Source: Neoceratodus forsteri
Lineage: Eukaryota > Chordata > Ceratodontiformes > Ceratodontidae
DNA length: 64,000 nucleotides
Assembly (NCBI GenBank): GCA_016271365.2
Contig: CM057456.1
Location: forward strand, 884,922,001 to 884,986,000
Direction: 5' to 3'
Of this stretch, positions 20,692 to 30,509 are shown piece by piece. The translations under genes and the position numbers were made by a program. Positions within the stretch are counted from its first letter, which is position 1; each line of letters opens with the position of its first letter. A model generated the notes under the pieces. That model was not told the origin of the DNA and searched no databases. It saw nothing but the letters and a program-made list of their open reading frames with translations.

Positions 20692-22307
20692 CCTTAATGT
20701 GCATCACAGAGGCTACAAGCACTTCGCCTAGCTCTTCAACAACAACTTACAGAGGTAAGACAATCTAGCTGATTTTACTGATATGACAATCATAAATAAC
20801 TAAGCAGGCAGTTGTTGAATCGGATAGCTGCTCTACGATGCAGAAAGGAAAAAGGTTTTTAAGTACTGTTTTCACTTAACTGCTACATACTAGTACTTGT
20901 GGATCTGCTAGCTTAAGAGATTGTTTCAGTCTTAATGATTTCTATCTGTATATGTGAGAAAGGTGTACATTCAAATGCTGTTCCTAGCTCGAAAGGCATA
21001 CTCAAATAAGTGTAGTTACTCAGTAGCCAACTAGTTGCTTTGGTAGCCAAAAGTTGTTGTTTTTTTTGTAATCATGCAACGGTCAGCAGACGAACTGCAA
21101 GTTATATTACAGCCTTACTGTTCCCGTACCTTGATAATTTACAAGATAGGTACAGGACATCCACAGTTTAATCAGCATCACGCTTGCCCATAGCAGTACA
21201 CAGGTTCCCCTATAGTAGTTCAGGTTGGCTTCTATACCAGACAGTTCACCTCCGGTTAAATACTGGCGGGGTTATTATTATTATTTAGCTCTCTGCATGC
21301 CCATACAGTAGCTTACAATAGAAAAATGCAAACTTCTGTAGATTCCTGCCGTGCACCTGTAAGCAGCAGGGCGGTCGGGTATTTTAAAAATGGCGCCGCA
21401 AGCCAAACAGCACCCCCTTCTTCCCCCCCCCATGCCTCACTCTTCCACCTCGAAGTGAACTTGGGACCCCTTGCGAGCAGTCCCATGATTCCCCAACGTG
21501 GGTAGGGTCCCCTTGCGAGTGGACCCTACTAATGTGCTGGGATCGCCACAGGAAAAACAAGTAAGAGGCATAAAGGAAACTCTGTACCTGAATGGGACAA
21601 TTGCGGGCTCCGATGGCCCCAGAGTACCAGGCTGCATCCTCTTCACACAGTCCATTGCGGTGGATGGCCACTCACAGCTCCCAAGACAATCCCCGAGTCT
21701 GAGGGCACCTTCCATTGCACCTTCGCGCTACAAGCATTTCCCCCCAGCACGCACACCCAAACAGTACCCCTTTCAGAGTCCAGCACTTCAGGAAAACTTG
21801 CCAGGGCTCTTCGTCCTCTCTACCATCCACCATCTTAGGGGAGCAAGCGTGCATGCGCAGTAGCATGCCAGCCGCCATCTTACATCAGAGCAAGCCGCCT
21901 TAAAGCGGCAACACTGCTGCAGTTCCTTAAAAGGGACCCTCCCCTTTTAAAACAGTCACAACTTTGTGCCAAACATGATCACGCCCTGGTTTACAATGGG
22001 GGCAAGCTGGCTTAAAGTGGCAACGGACCCTACCATTACAGGAGACACCATTTCAGGGGGGGAAACAGTAAAGCTCCAAACCATGCATTACTACTTAGGG
22101 AAAGGCTTATACTGAAACCCCATTATCCTCTACCATCTAGGCCACAATGTTTAGGCTCTGTGTGGTTATGTAGGAGTAGATACAGCCCCATCCCACTAAC
22201 AGCTGGCTATGCCCCACAGGGTATACCATGGGATCCGACAGCCTAGCTGAATGGATTCAGGCCGCATATATACGTAGGTTATTCCAGATATGTTTATATG
22301 TTTAAAC

Positions 22308-22354
<47 letters not shown>

Positions 22355-22437
22355 TATTTATACTGCAGAACAGTTCATCGCCAACCCGCTGAGCCCTCAT
22401 GCCCCCTTCTGTCTCCCTTCTGATTACAGATCTCACC
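20692..22437 (+). other. Outer DIRS leader region
   Basis: About 1.75 kb separate the left ITR from the gag start, whereas in the inner DIRS element the same distance is only about 120 bp. No reading frame here shows a motif. Related blocks 'gcaagccgccttaaagcggcaac' (about 21891) and 'gcaagctggcttaaagtggcaac' (about 22003) form a short direct repeat. An ATT run lies at 21271-21286. It may contain an old unrecognised insertion. Confidence 0.5.
22296..22360. repeat. Compound microsatellite (TA)n(GA)n
   Basis: Alternating TA from about 22308 to 22330 passes directly into GA repeats up to about 22354, inside the DIRS leader just before gag. Lengths of such runs are prone to assembly error. Confidence 0.9.
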
Positions 22438-23845
22438 ATGGCAAAGACCAAGAAGTGCAAGTCCTGCCAAATTGCCCTCCTCCCCAACCAGCCAGGTCCC
22501 AGCTGCCCCACATGCACCCACCATCAGGGGAGTCCTGAAGTGCAAGACGAGCAGGATACAGAGACATACCAGGGCATGGAGGGGGAAGACCTGGGACTGG
22601 AGAAACTTCCTTCCATGGCCCGAAGATTTCTTCAAAACTCAGCAAGCCATCATGCTTAAAATCCTCGAGAGAGTTGAGGCACTCTCAAAGCCGGCAGGGA
22701 CAATTCAGCCAAGGCAGAAACACAGAGGCACAACAGAACAGTCCGCCTTGTCGTCCAACAACGATGACAACCTGAGCCATCCTGATACCACACCAGACAA
22801 TGCAGACCCTCCCGACACTGATGGGGAGGATGTCCCAATGGAGAAGGAGGAGGAGCTCACCCTCATCAAGAAGCTCACAGCGACCGAGTCCCTACCTGAG
22901 CTTCTATGGGCAGTGAAAGAGACCCTGGGCTTTGACCTACAGGAACCACAACAGCAATCGAAACTAAATCCCCTCATTAGAGGCAAGCAAAAACGGGACA
23001 AACTTTTCCCAATCTGTGAATCCCTACCTGAAGTCATTTCCAAGGAATAGGAGTCACTAGACCTATCCAGAATTTCAGAGAGAAAGACATTTGACAGGTT
23101 CTACCCCATACAGGAGGACACTAACAAAACCTGGTGTACTCCACCCACGGTCGACCACCAGGTCACCGGACTATGTAAGAAAACGGTACTACCATCCGAA
23201 ACAAGCACACCCCTAAGGGACCTTACTGATAAGAAACTCAAGGAATACATGAAGAAGGGTTTCAAGATGATGGGCCTCGCCAGCCGAGCCAACACGGCAG
23301 CGACCTACACATCCCGTGCCTTGGTGACATGGTTGGAGGAACTGGCACCAACCCTGGACCCAAAATCCAAACAGGCAGACATCATCGAGTACGCCATACA
23401 AGCAGCCAGATATGCGGCAGATGCATCAAATGATGCACTCAAGATGACCGCTCAACTGGCCATGCTACCCAACTGAGACAGACGGCTAATTTGGCTGAAG
23501 ATCTGGAATGCGGACACAGAATCAAAAGCAATGATAAATAAGCTACCGTTCAAAGGTGGTCTGGTATTTGGAGAAGGACTCGAAAAATATGTGAAGCAAA
23601 AAGGGGACAGTAAGGGGCTGGACAAGGATAGGAACTCCAAACAGACATACCTCCCCGCCTTTCGCAGATGCTTTCGCCCCTACAGGTGAAAACAAGACAG
23701 ACGCAAAATGAACCAATACTCCCAAAACAAATCATATTCCTTCAAGCCATCCTACTTCACAAGCTCCAGTAGAGGGAGATCAAGTAGAAGGACCCAAAGG
23801 AGAAGATTCAACTTCAGCAACTCCCGAGGCAGGTCTCACTCTAAC
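22438..23845 (+). pseudogene. Outer DIRS gag
   Basis: The start is ATG at 22438. The N-terminus has two CxxC pairs (CKSCQIALLP, CPTCTHH), as in vertebrate DIRS Gag proteins. A frameshift near 22600 moves the frame. It continues with KILERVEAL, an acidic stretch (DTDGEDVPMEKEEELT), then a stop at 23048. After that come DKKLKEYMKKGFKMMGLASR and a second stop at 23474, followed by LIWLKIWNADTESKAMINKL and PFKGGLVFGEGLEKYVKQ. The last two motifs match the inner DIRS Gag (LSWLWIADL, APFRGSVLFGGDAKDI). The protein ends in a Ser/Arg-rich tail (SRGRSSRRTQRRR) that probably binds nucleic acid. One shift and two stops make it nonfunctional. Confidence 0.85.
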
Positions 23846-23849
23846 TGAC

Positions 23850-25568
23850 TTGGATGGACACCTAACCTCCCTTCCGACAACTCTTGCTAACCATCCTCCA
23901 ATCAGAGCAAGGCTCCTCCAATTTGCACATGTCTGGAGCAAAACCACAACCAACCGGTGGGTCTTGGAAGTGGTCTCACAAGGCTACGTGATAGAATTCA
24001 AGCAGAAGCCATTCCAAAACAGAACAGCAGTTTCCCCAGTGTCCTGGCAACCACCAAAGAGGCAAGCTATAAAATCAGTTCTCCACAGCCTTCTAGCAAA
24101 CAAAGCAATATCCCCAGTATCTCAAGGAGAATGGGACCAGGGTATATACTCTGTCTTCTTTCTGGTGTCCAAAAAGTCCGGAGACATGTGCCCAGTGCTT
24201 GACCTGAAGTTCCTAAATCAATTTGTAAGATACAGGAAATTCAAAATGGAGACCCTAAAGACCACCCTGAGCTCCATAAGACAGGGAGACTATCTGACCT
24301 CAATAGACATGAGGGATACCTACCGACACATACCAATCAGACCAGCCCACTTCAGGTACCTACAGTTCAAAATAATGGGTCAGCACTACCAGTACCAGAC
24401 TCTCCCCTTCGGACTTGCATCTGCACCCAGGGTATTCACCAAGATCTCTATCGCGGTGGTGGCCTCACTCAGACAGATGGGCATCCACATAATTCCCTAC
24501 CTAGATGACTGGCTAATGAGGGCCAGAACGCCCCAGCTGGTGCATCAACACACATGTCTAGTTCTGACAGCCCTACAAGACCATGGCTGGGTGGTCAACT
24601 GGGAGAAGAGTTCCTTAATCCCGCGTCGCACCACAGAACACCTGGGAGCCATTATAGACTCTGAAGCCAACATTGCCAAACCATCCCAAAAGAGAGCAGA
24701 CAAGGTAATTTCACAGGCCCAGGCCCTGTCCCTCAACCAGAACACCACCCTGGCCTCTCTTCTCCAGAGTCTTGGCTCCATGGCCTCCTGCATAGCTCTG
24801 GTGCCCTGGGCACTATGGAACATGTGCACACTGCAAATCCTAGCAATCTGGGAGGGTCAACAGCTCAACCATGACCTATCCGACATGGTCACGCTGACAA
24901 CAGCAGCCAAGAAATTCCTACTATGGTGGACAAACCGACGCAACATCAACAAAGGGGAAACACTGTGCACTGACCACGACGTAGTGATCGATACGGATGC
25001 AAGCCTTATGTGGTGGGAAGCCACCATGAACCACATTCCAGCACAAAGCAAATGGTCATGGTTGGAATTGAGGAGATTGATAAATGTCCTGGAGATGAGA
25101 GCAGTATACTATGCTCTGCACCACTTCCAGAAACAAATTCAAGGCACAAGGGTACTCATAAGATCGGACAACAGGTCAACAGTGGCGTACATCAAGAACC
25201 AAGGTGGGACAAGGAGCATTCAACTCCTACAAGAAACAAGAAAGGTCCTAAACTGGGCTCTGACCAACCTACGCTCCATCACCGCCATACACTTGACAGG
25301 AAAACTGAATGTCCAAGCCGACTGGCTGAGCAGACAAAACATAGCCTCGGGGGAATGGGCCTTACACACCAAAACATTTCAACAACTCAGCAATCGCTGG
25401 GGTCCATTCCAAATGGACCTAATGGCAACAGCGAAAAACACCCACCTCCCAAACTTCTTCTCAAGGTTCAACGAGCCTCAAGCCTTGGGGACAGATGCCC
25501 TATCACAGGTCTGGTCTTTGAAAGAGCCTTCATTTTCCCACCAATCCCACTCCTCCGACAGACCCTGA
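23850..25568 (+). CDS. Outer DIRS reverse transcriptase-RNase H, long open frame
   Basis: The 572-codon frame is open from ATG 23850. The RT domain spans residues about 60-270: KSGDMCPVLDLKFLNQF (finger), LTSIDMRDTYRHIPI (first catalytic Asp region), QTLPFGLASAPRVFTK, and the active-site motif IPYLDDWLM at residues about 214-222. RNase H spans about 370-500: VIDTDASLMWW, LEMRAVYYAL, IRSDNRSTVAYIKNQGG and LNVQADWLSR. The end has MDLMATAKNTHLPNFFSRF and ALGTDALSQVW, a DIRS hallmark. Near 25515 the frame leaves the family pattern; the true continuation (FIFPPIPLLRQTL, then YWPRR) lies in other frames up to about 25770. The C-terminus is therefore shifted twice although the catalytic core is complete. 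It copies the element's RNA into DNA. Confidence 0.9.
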   Translation: MDGHLTSLPTTLANHPPIRARLLQFAHVWSKTTTNRWVLEVVSQGYVIEFKQKPFQNRTAVSPVSWQPPKRQAIKSVLHSLLANKAISPVSQGEWDQGIYSVFFLVSKKSGDMCPVLDLKFLNQFVRYRKFKMETLKTTLSSIRQGDYLTSIDMRDTYRHIPIRPAHFRYLQFKIMGQHYQYQTLPFGLASAPRVFTKISIAVVASLRQMGIHIIPYLDDWLMRARTPQLVHQHTCLVLTALQDHGWVVNWEKSSLIPRRTTEHLGAIIDSEANIAKPSQKRADKVISQAQALSLNQNTTLASLLQSLGSMASCIALVPWALWNMCTLQILAIWEGQQLNHDLSDMVTLTTAAKKFLLWWTNRRNINKGETLCTDHDVVIDTDASLMWWEATMNHIPAQSKWSWLELRRLINVLEMRAVYYALHHFQKQIQGTRVLIRSDNRSTVAYIKNQGGTRSIQLLQETRKVLNWALTNLRSITAIHLTGKLNVQADWLSRQNIASGEWALHTKTFQQLSNRWGPFQMDLMATAKNTHLPNFFSRFNEPQALGTDALSQVWSLKEPSFSHQSHSSDRP

Positions 25569-25775
25569 ACAAGCTTCATCTCTCCCAAGCCACAGTTGTC
25601 TTAATTGCACCATACTGGCCCAGACGCACTGGTTTGCAACCTTGGTATCCATGGCAATAGACTCTCCATGGACACTTCCGATCCACACAGAACTTCTGAC
25701 TCAAGGGCCAATAAAGCACCTGGACTTGCACTCCCTGCACCTCACGCCTTGGCTGCTGAGAGGCAGCGACTGCTG
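25515..25775 (+). pseudogene. Outer DIRS RT-RNase H C-terminal extension, out of frame
   Basis: After one shift the sequence reads AFIFPPIPLLRQTLNKLHLS, then VVLIAPYWPRR, and after a second shift near 25628 SMAIDSPWTLPIHTELLTQG. The inner DIRS element has the same 'PRPPWPRQIWHP' block at 29.2 kb. This C-terminal stretch follows RNase H in DIRS polyproteins; its role is not clear. Confidence 0.75.
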
Positions 25776-25906
25776 AGTAGAGACTACGATGCGAAGGTGG
25801 TCAACACCATGCTTCAGTCCAGACATGCATCAACAACCAATATCTACACCCGCCAATGGGAAATCTTCCAGAGGTGGATGGGAGAACACCGCATAACAGA
25901 AATTGC
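25740..25906 (+). pseudogene. Outer DIRS tyrosine recombinase, N-terminal part
   Basis: The frame reads LLSRDYDAKVVNTMLQSRHA then STTNIYTRQWEIFQRWMGEH, the SAM-like core-binding domain start of a DIRS recombinase ('A..TR..Y...W..F..W'). It overlaps the end of the RT-RNase H coding region in another frame. It is cut by the inner DIRS element after about 55 residues and resumes at 43091. Confidence 0.82.
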
Positions 25907-26118
25907 GTTACATAAGAACTTACCATAACAGTAGATCTTCGAGAGAGGTTCCTGCAGTAGGTCTTCAGATATAGGACTGCGCCCCCTGGTGTCAGGTCCG
26001 AATGGCAAACTTGTAGATAGCAATCATCAGCGGGGACCACCCCCAACGTCGGGTGATGTGACGTCAGCCCGGCTATAAAAGAGGAGGTCCCATGCCCGCT
26101 CTCCAGTTCTTTTCCACT
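25907..26118 (+). repeat. Inner DIRS left inverted terminal repeat
   Basis: From 'gttacataagaacttaccataac' through 'ggttcctgcagtaggtcttcag', 'atagcaatcatcagcgggg' and 'cccggctataaaagagg' to 'ccagttcttttcc', it is the reverse complement of the right ITR at 42900-43090. The copy at 27655-27855 is the same repeat inside the tandem duplication. Confidence 0.92.
26059..26080 (+). promoter_or_regulatory. CRE-like and TATA motifs in the inner DIRS left ITR
   Basis: TGACGTCA (the palindromic cAMP-response element consensus) lies at 26059-26066 and TATAAAA at 26074-26080, with a suitable spacing for a start site about 25-30 bp further on. In the duplicate copy at 27.8 kb both are lost (TGATCA and CTCAAAA). 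In the right ITR the TATA equivalent is TCTAAAA (reverse of 42933-42939). Promoter activity is inferred. Confidence 0.5.
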
Positions 26119-26284
26119 GGAGACCTAAAGAAAGGTAAACAATAGCTAGGAGTAGAAAAAAAAACCTCCTAGGACCCAGCTTCCTCTCTAGGCCCAAGGG
26201 CTAGGTAGGATGGAAAACAAAGGAAATAACATCCAGGAACTGGGGGAAGGAGGGTGGGAAACTAGACCTACTGCAGGAACCTCT

Positions 26285-26380
26285 CTCAAAGATCTACTGT
26301 TATGGTAAGTTCTTACATAACTGCAATATCTTACTTCGAGAGGGTTCCTGCAGTAGGTCTTCACATATAGGACTGAATAC
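26285..26380. repeat. Inner DIRS internal complementary region, outer copy
   Basis: This segment joins the reverse complement of the left ITR end (CTCAAAGATCTACTGTTATG) to the reverse complement of the right ITR end ('cttcgagagggttcctgcagtaggtcttcacatatagg'). It thus carries the head-to-tail circle junction. The paired copy is at about 28005-28085. Confidence 0.82.
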
Positions 26381-26399
26381 CAAGCAGTCTCCAAAATAA

Positions 26400-27360
26400 T
26401 TATGCAGCGGTGCATCTGGGAGGAGGAGAAGTCACCACAGGAAATCACAACAGGAGACCTTGCAGAACTGCGAGACCAAAACCTGTTCTGCGCCTAGAGG
26501 CAATGTCCAGACTGTAATGCTTGGTGAAAGTGTGAACAGACGATCTGGTGGCCGCTGCACAAATCTCTGCAGTGGACACATTCCTAAAAAAGGCAGTAGA
26601 GGTCGCCACATTGCGGGTGGAGTGGCTCCGGAAGGGACTTCCCATGTTTCATGTAAGAAAAATGGATGCAGTTAGCTAACCATCTAGAGATGTTTGCTTG
26701 GAAGTGGCCTTGCCTAACTGCAGAGAACAAAGGCTACAAAAGTTGGTTAGATTCTGAACCTCTTTAGTCTGGTTGGTGTAGTACCTCAGAATCGGTGTAC
26801 ATCTAGGGTGTGCAGAGGAATTCCCCTGTTGGAATCTGCTGGGGATAGTAAACTGGCAATTCCAAGCTCTGATTCAGAGTGGTTTCAGATACTACTTGGG
26901 AAGGAAAAGAAGGGTTAGTCCGAGGACTACTCTGTCTCTATGAAAATTAAATAGAGTTCTTTAAAAACAGAGCTTGGAGCTCATAGACCTTCTGGAAGAA
27001 GTGCTGTGATGAAAATAAAGTCTTCAGGAAAGGGAGTGAAATCATAAGAAGAAGCTGGCTCAAGCGGGGGTAAGGTCAGCTTCATGGCATAAAATTCAGG
27101 TCCAGGGGACGAGTTCTGGATAGCAGGCTTCAGTGAAGGATGCCTTTCCAGAACAGTCTTGGCAACCTCAACTGAGCTAAGGTTTTGCCCTCCACTGGGA
27201 GGTGGTAGGCCGACACTGCAGAGAGAGGGACCTTAATGGAGGAGTAGCTAAGGCCCGTCTCAGATAAAAGTGTGAGGTACTCTAACACCTGGGATACTGA
27301 GCATGAAAAGGGATCCCAGATCCTTGCTAGGGCCCAGATCGAAAATCTTTTCCACTTCAT
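26400..27360 (-). pseudogene. Inner DIRS tyrosine recombinase, distal duplicate
   Basis: On the minus strand, 27360-27130 holds the core-binding part (VLEYLTLLSETGLSYSSIKV, LSAVSAYH). 26645-26445 holds the catalytic C-terminus: FRSHSTRNVATSTAFF, then EICAAATRSSVHTFTKHYSL. The H-x-x-R pair and final Tyr of the tyrosine-recombinase active site are present (HSTR; KHY). Between the two parts the frame is broken. The enzyme would integrate the circular DNA intermediate. It has a twin at 28.0-29.3 kb. Confidence 0.85.
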
Positions 27361-27649
27361 TGCATAAGTGGATCTAGTAGAGGGTTTTCTGGCCTCTACT
27401 AAGATATGTGCAACCTGCGAGGAGACACCATAACGGAAACGCTATGTCCAGGTGCCATGTGAAGGTGGAGAGACTGAAGGCTCCAGGTGCACCAGGTGCC
27501 CTGCTCCTGTTCAAGTTCGTGGGAAAATGGCAGAGGACGGAGGTTCCAGTGCCAGTTGTTAAAAGAGGATGCCAAATCTGGTGGCCAGAGAGGAGTGATA
27601 AAATTATATGAGCTCCCTCCTGCAGAGTTTCACCAGAACCTTCTGGGAA

Positions 27650-29277
27650 TGAGTGCGTTACACAGAACTTACCATAACGTAGATCTTAGAGAGGTTCCTG
27701 CAGTAGGTCTTCAGATATGGGACTGCGCCTAGTGTCAGGTCGGACAACCAAACTTGTGAATAGCAATCATCAGCGGGACCACCCCCAACGTCGGGTGATG
27801 TGATCAGCCCGGCTACTCAAAAGAGGTCCATGCCGCTCTCCAGTTCTTTCCACTGGACCTAAAAAAGGTAAACATAGCTAGGGTAAAAAAAACCTCTAGG
27901 ACACTTCCTCTCTAGGCCCAAGGCTAGTAGGATGGAAAACAAGAAATAACATCCAGGAACTGGGGGAAGGAGGGTGGAAATGGGCCTACTGCAGGAACCT
28001 CTCTCAAGATCTACTGTTATGGTAGGATTCTTACATGCTGCAATATCTTCTTAAGAGGTTCCTGCAGTAGCTCCTTCTCAAGACTGAATACCAAGCGTCT
28101 CAAAACAATTATACAGCGGTGCATCTGGGAGGAGAAGTCACCAAAATCACAACGGAGACCTTGCAGAACAAAGGACCAAACCTGTTCTCGCCTAGAGGCA
28201 ATGTCAGACTGTAATGCTTGGTGAGATGTGAACAAGCGATCTGGTGGCGCTACTGAAATCTCTGGACACATTTCCTAAAAAGGCAGTAGAAGTCGCCACA
28301 TTGAATTGGAGTGGCTCGAAGGACTTCCCATGTTTCATATAAAAAAATGAATGCGGTTACTAACCATCTAGAGATGTTTGCAGGTAGCCTTTGGTGCAAG
28401 GGGAAAGGCTACAAAGTTGATTAGTTCAGAACCTCTTTAGTCTGGTTAAATGTAGTACTAAGAATCGGTGTACATCTAGGGTGTACGAAGAATTCCCCTG
28501 TTGGAATGCTGGGCAAAAATAAACTGGCAATTCACGCTCTGATTCAAGTGGTTTCAGATACCACTGGGAAGGAAAGAGGACAGTCACAGACGACTTATCT
28601 CATCAAAAATTAAATAGGGTTCTTTAAAACAAGCTTGGAGCTCAGACCCTTCTGGAAGAAATAACTGTGATGAAAATAAGTCTTCAGGAAAAGTATAAGT
28701 CAAGAAAGCTGGCTCAAGCGGGGTAAGGTCAGCTTAGCAGCATGAATTCAGGTCGGAGGACGAGTTCTGGATAGCAGGCACAGTGAGATGCCTTTCAGGC
28801 AGTGCAGCAACCTCCAACTGAGCTGAGTTTTGCCCTCACTGGGAGGTGGTAGGCCGACACTGCAGAGAGAGGGACCTTAATGGGGAGTAGCTAGGCAAGT
28901 CTCAGATAAATGTAAGTACTCTAACACCTGGGATACTGAGCATGAAAAGGGATCCCAGATCCTTGCTGAAAGCCCAGATCGAAAATCTTTCCACTTCATT
29001 GCGTGGATCTAATAAAGTTTTCAGCCTCTACTAAGATATATGCAACCTGCGAGGAGACACCATAACGAAACCGCTATCCACAAGTGCCATGTATGAAGGT
29101 GGAAGACTGAAGGCTCAAGTGCACCAGGGTGCCTGCTCCTGTCAAGTTCATGGGAAAATGGCAGAGGACCGGGTTCCAGTGCCAGGTTTACCAAGGGATG
29201 CCAAATCTGGCGTGGCCAAGAGGGCGATAAAATTATGAGCTCCCTCCTGCGGAAACTACTAGAACCTTCTGAATGAG
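27650..29277 (-). pseudogene. Inner DIRS tyrosine recombinase plus ITR, proximal duplicate
   Basis: This copy is next to RNase H, where the recombinase belongs. Decayed traces are readable on the minus strand, for example ISVAPPDRLFTSHQALQSDI at about 28260-28200, the counterpart of ICAAATRSSVHTFTKHYSLD in the distal copy. The ITR part is at 27655-27855 and the internal complementary region at about 28005-28085. Dense small deletions destroy every frame. Confidence 0.8.
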
Positions 29278-30114
29278 AGAAAGGGAGAAATACATAAAGA
29301 AACCTCCCTGTCAAGTGAGAGACAGTGCGTCTCGCCAAAAGCACCATGCCTGGGGCTTGAGTGAGCAAAGTTGGGCAGTTTTCGTTGAATGAGGGGAGGC
29401 GAACAGATCTAAGTTGGACGGCCCCAAGAAGAAAAGAGTTCTTGATACTGACTTTCAGTTCCCACTTGTAGGCCCTGGCCACTGATTGATTGAGACTGTC
29501 CGCCAGGATGTTGCTTTCTCCTGAGTACGTGGACTGCTGTCAAGTAAAGCTATACTGGATCGCCCAGTACCAAGCCTCATTACTTCCCTGCAGGGGTGCT
29601 GTTCAGGTTCCTCCTGTTTGTTGGCGTACCAGACTGTGGACACATTGTTCGTCTGGACCAGAAGAGATCCCGGTACCAGAAGGGACTGGAATGCCTGGAG
29701 AACGTAAAGAACGACCCTGATCTCCAAAACGTTGATGTGGAGCATGCACTCCTGATTGGACCAAGACCCCTGCATCTTGTGATCCCCCAGATGGGCTCCC
29801 CAGCCCAAGTCCAAGGCATCTGTGGTGAGGATTTGGGTAGGCACAGGGGAATAAAAAGGGGTTCCCCTTGATAGGTTGGAGAGATCCTACCACCAGTGAA
29901 GATCTCTCTGAAGGTTGGTGGAGATAATGACTTTTTTGGTTCATATGCGTCCATCCTCTGATCCATTGGACTGGAGGGCCATTGGGTGACCCTCATGTGA
30001 AGTCTGGCCAGGGAACTGGAAATGGCCGCTGCCATCTGATCCCCAAGATGGAGCACAGCATGTGCTGAGATCCATCGAGCCTGGAAAGTTTCAAGCGTGG
30101 CCTGAGCAATCAAA
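29278..30114 (-). pseudogene. Inner DIRS RNase H and adjacent region
   Basis: On the minus strand the frame from 30113 has LIAQATLETFQARWIS and AVLHLGDQMAAAISS, the connection after the RT. From 29844 RNase H follows with ILTTDALDLGWGAHLGD, NVLEIRVVLYVLQAFQ and LVQTNNVSTVWYANKQ, although the usual 'D/N-N-xx-V' and 'AD.LSR' parts are altered. Then comes a 'SFRRRELIILSPSWPRQIWHP' block cut over several frames at 29.2-29.3 kb. Stops and shifts are frequent. Confidence 0.82.
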
Positions 30115-30509
30115 GTCTCGGCTCGATCTGATGGCAGAAAAGCCTTGCTCTGAACTGTATCTAGTACAGCTCCAATGAATTGGAGCCACTGAGATAGTAC
30201 TAGTTGGGACTTGGGGAAGTTGACTGTGATCCTGAGAAGGGAGAAGAAGTTCAGAGTGAAACAGAGAGACTCTTTCAGGCTGGTAGAAGAGGGTGCTGCG
30301 AGGAGCCAGTTGTCTAGGTACGGGAAGACATAAATAAACTGGCGGTGTAAAACTGGCTGCCACCAGCACTAGACACTTCACTGACACCGAGGATGGAAGA
30401 AGGCAAGGGAGTGCCTGAAACTGGAAGTGATCCTCCATAAGTAAATGGAGTAAGCAGCGGTGGGCCGGAGAATAGGAATGTGCAGGTGAGCATCCTGCAT
30501 ATCCAGGAG
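30115..30509 (-). pseudogene. Inner DIRS RT, C-terminal half
   Basis: Reading resumes at 30509 directly after the CR1 insertion with LLDMQDAHLHIPI, the motif holding the first catalytic Asp. The sequence then passes a stop to the palm motif YVFPYLDNWLLAA (about 30330-30295), where the usual YLDDWL is YLDNWL. It continues with LLRITVNFPKSQLV and WLQFIGAVLDT. The second Asp of the active site is therefore Asn. Confidence 0.86.

Larger units (their letters stand above)
25907..29277 (-). repeat. Tandem duplication of the recombinase-ITR end of the inner DIRS
   Basis: Unit one is 25907-27648 (1742 bp) and unit two 27650-29277 (1628 bp), in direct orientation. Both run from the ITR start to the same 'agaaccttctg.gaatga' edge. 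Unit two differs mostly by deletions of one to four bases, for example 'ctggagacctaaagaaagg' versus 'ctggacctaaaaaagg'. Substitutions are less frequent. It therefore contributes no readable recombinase. Confidence 0.88.
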
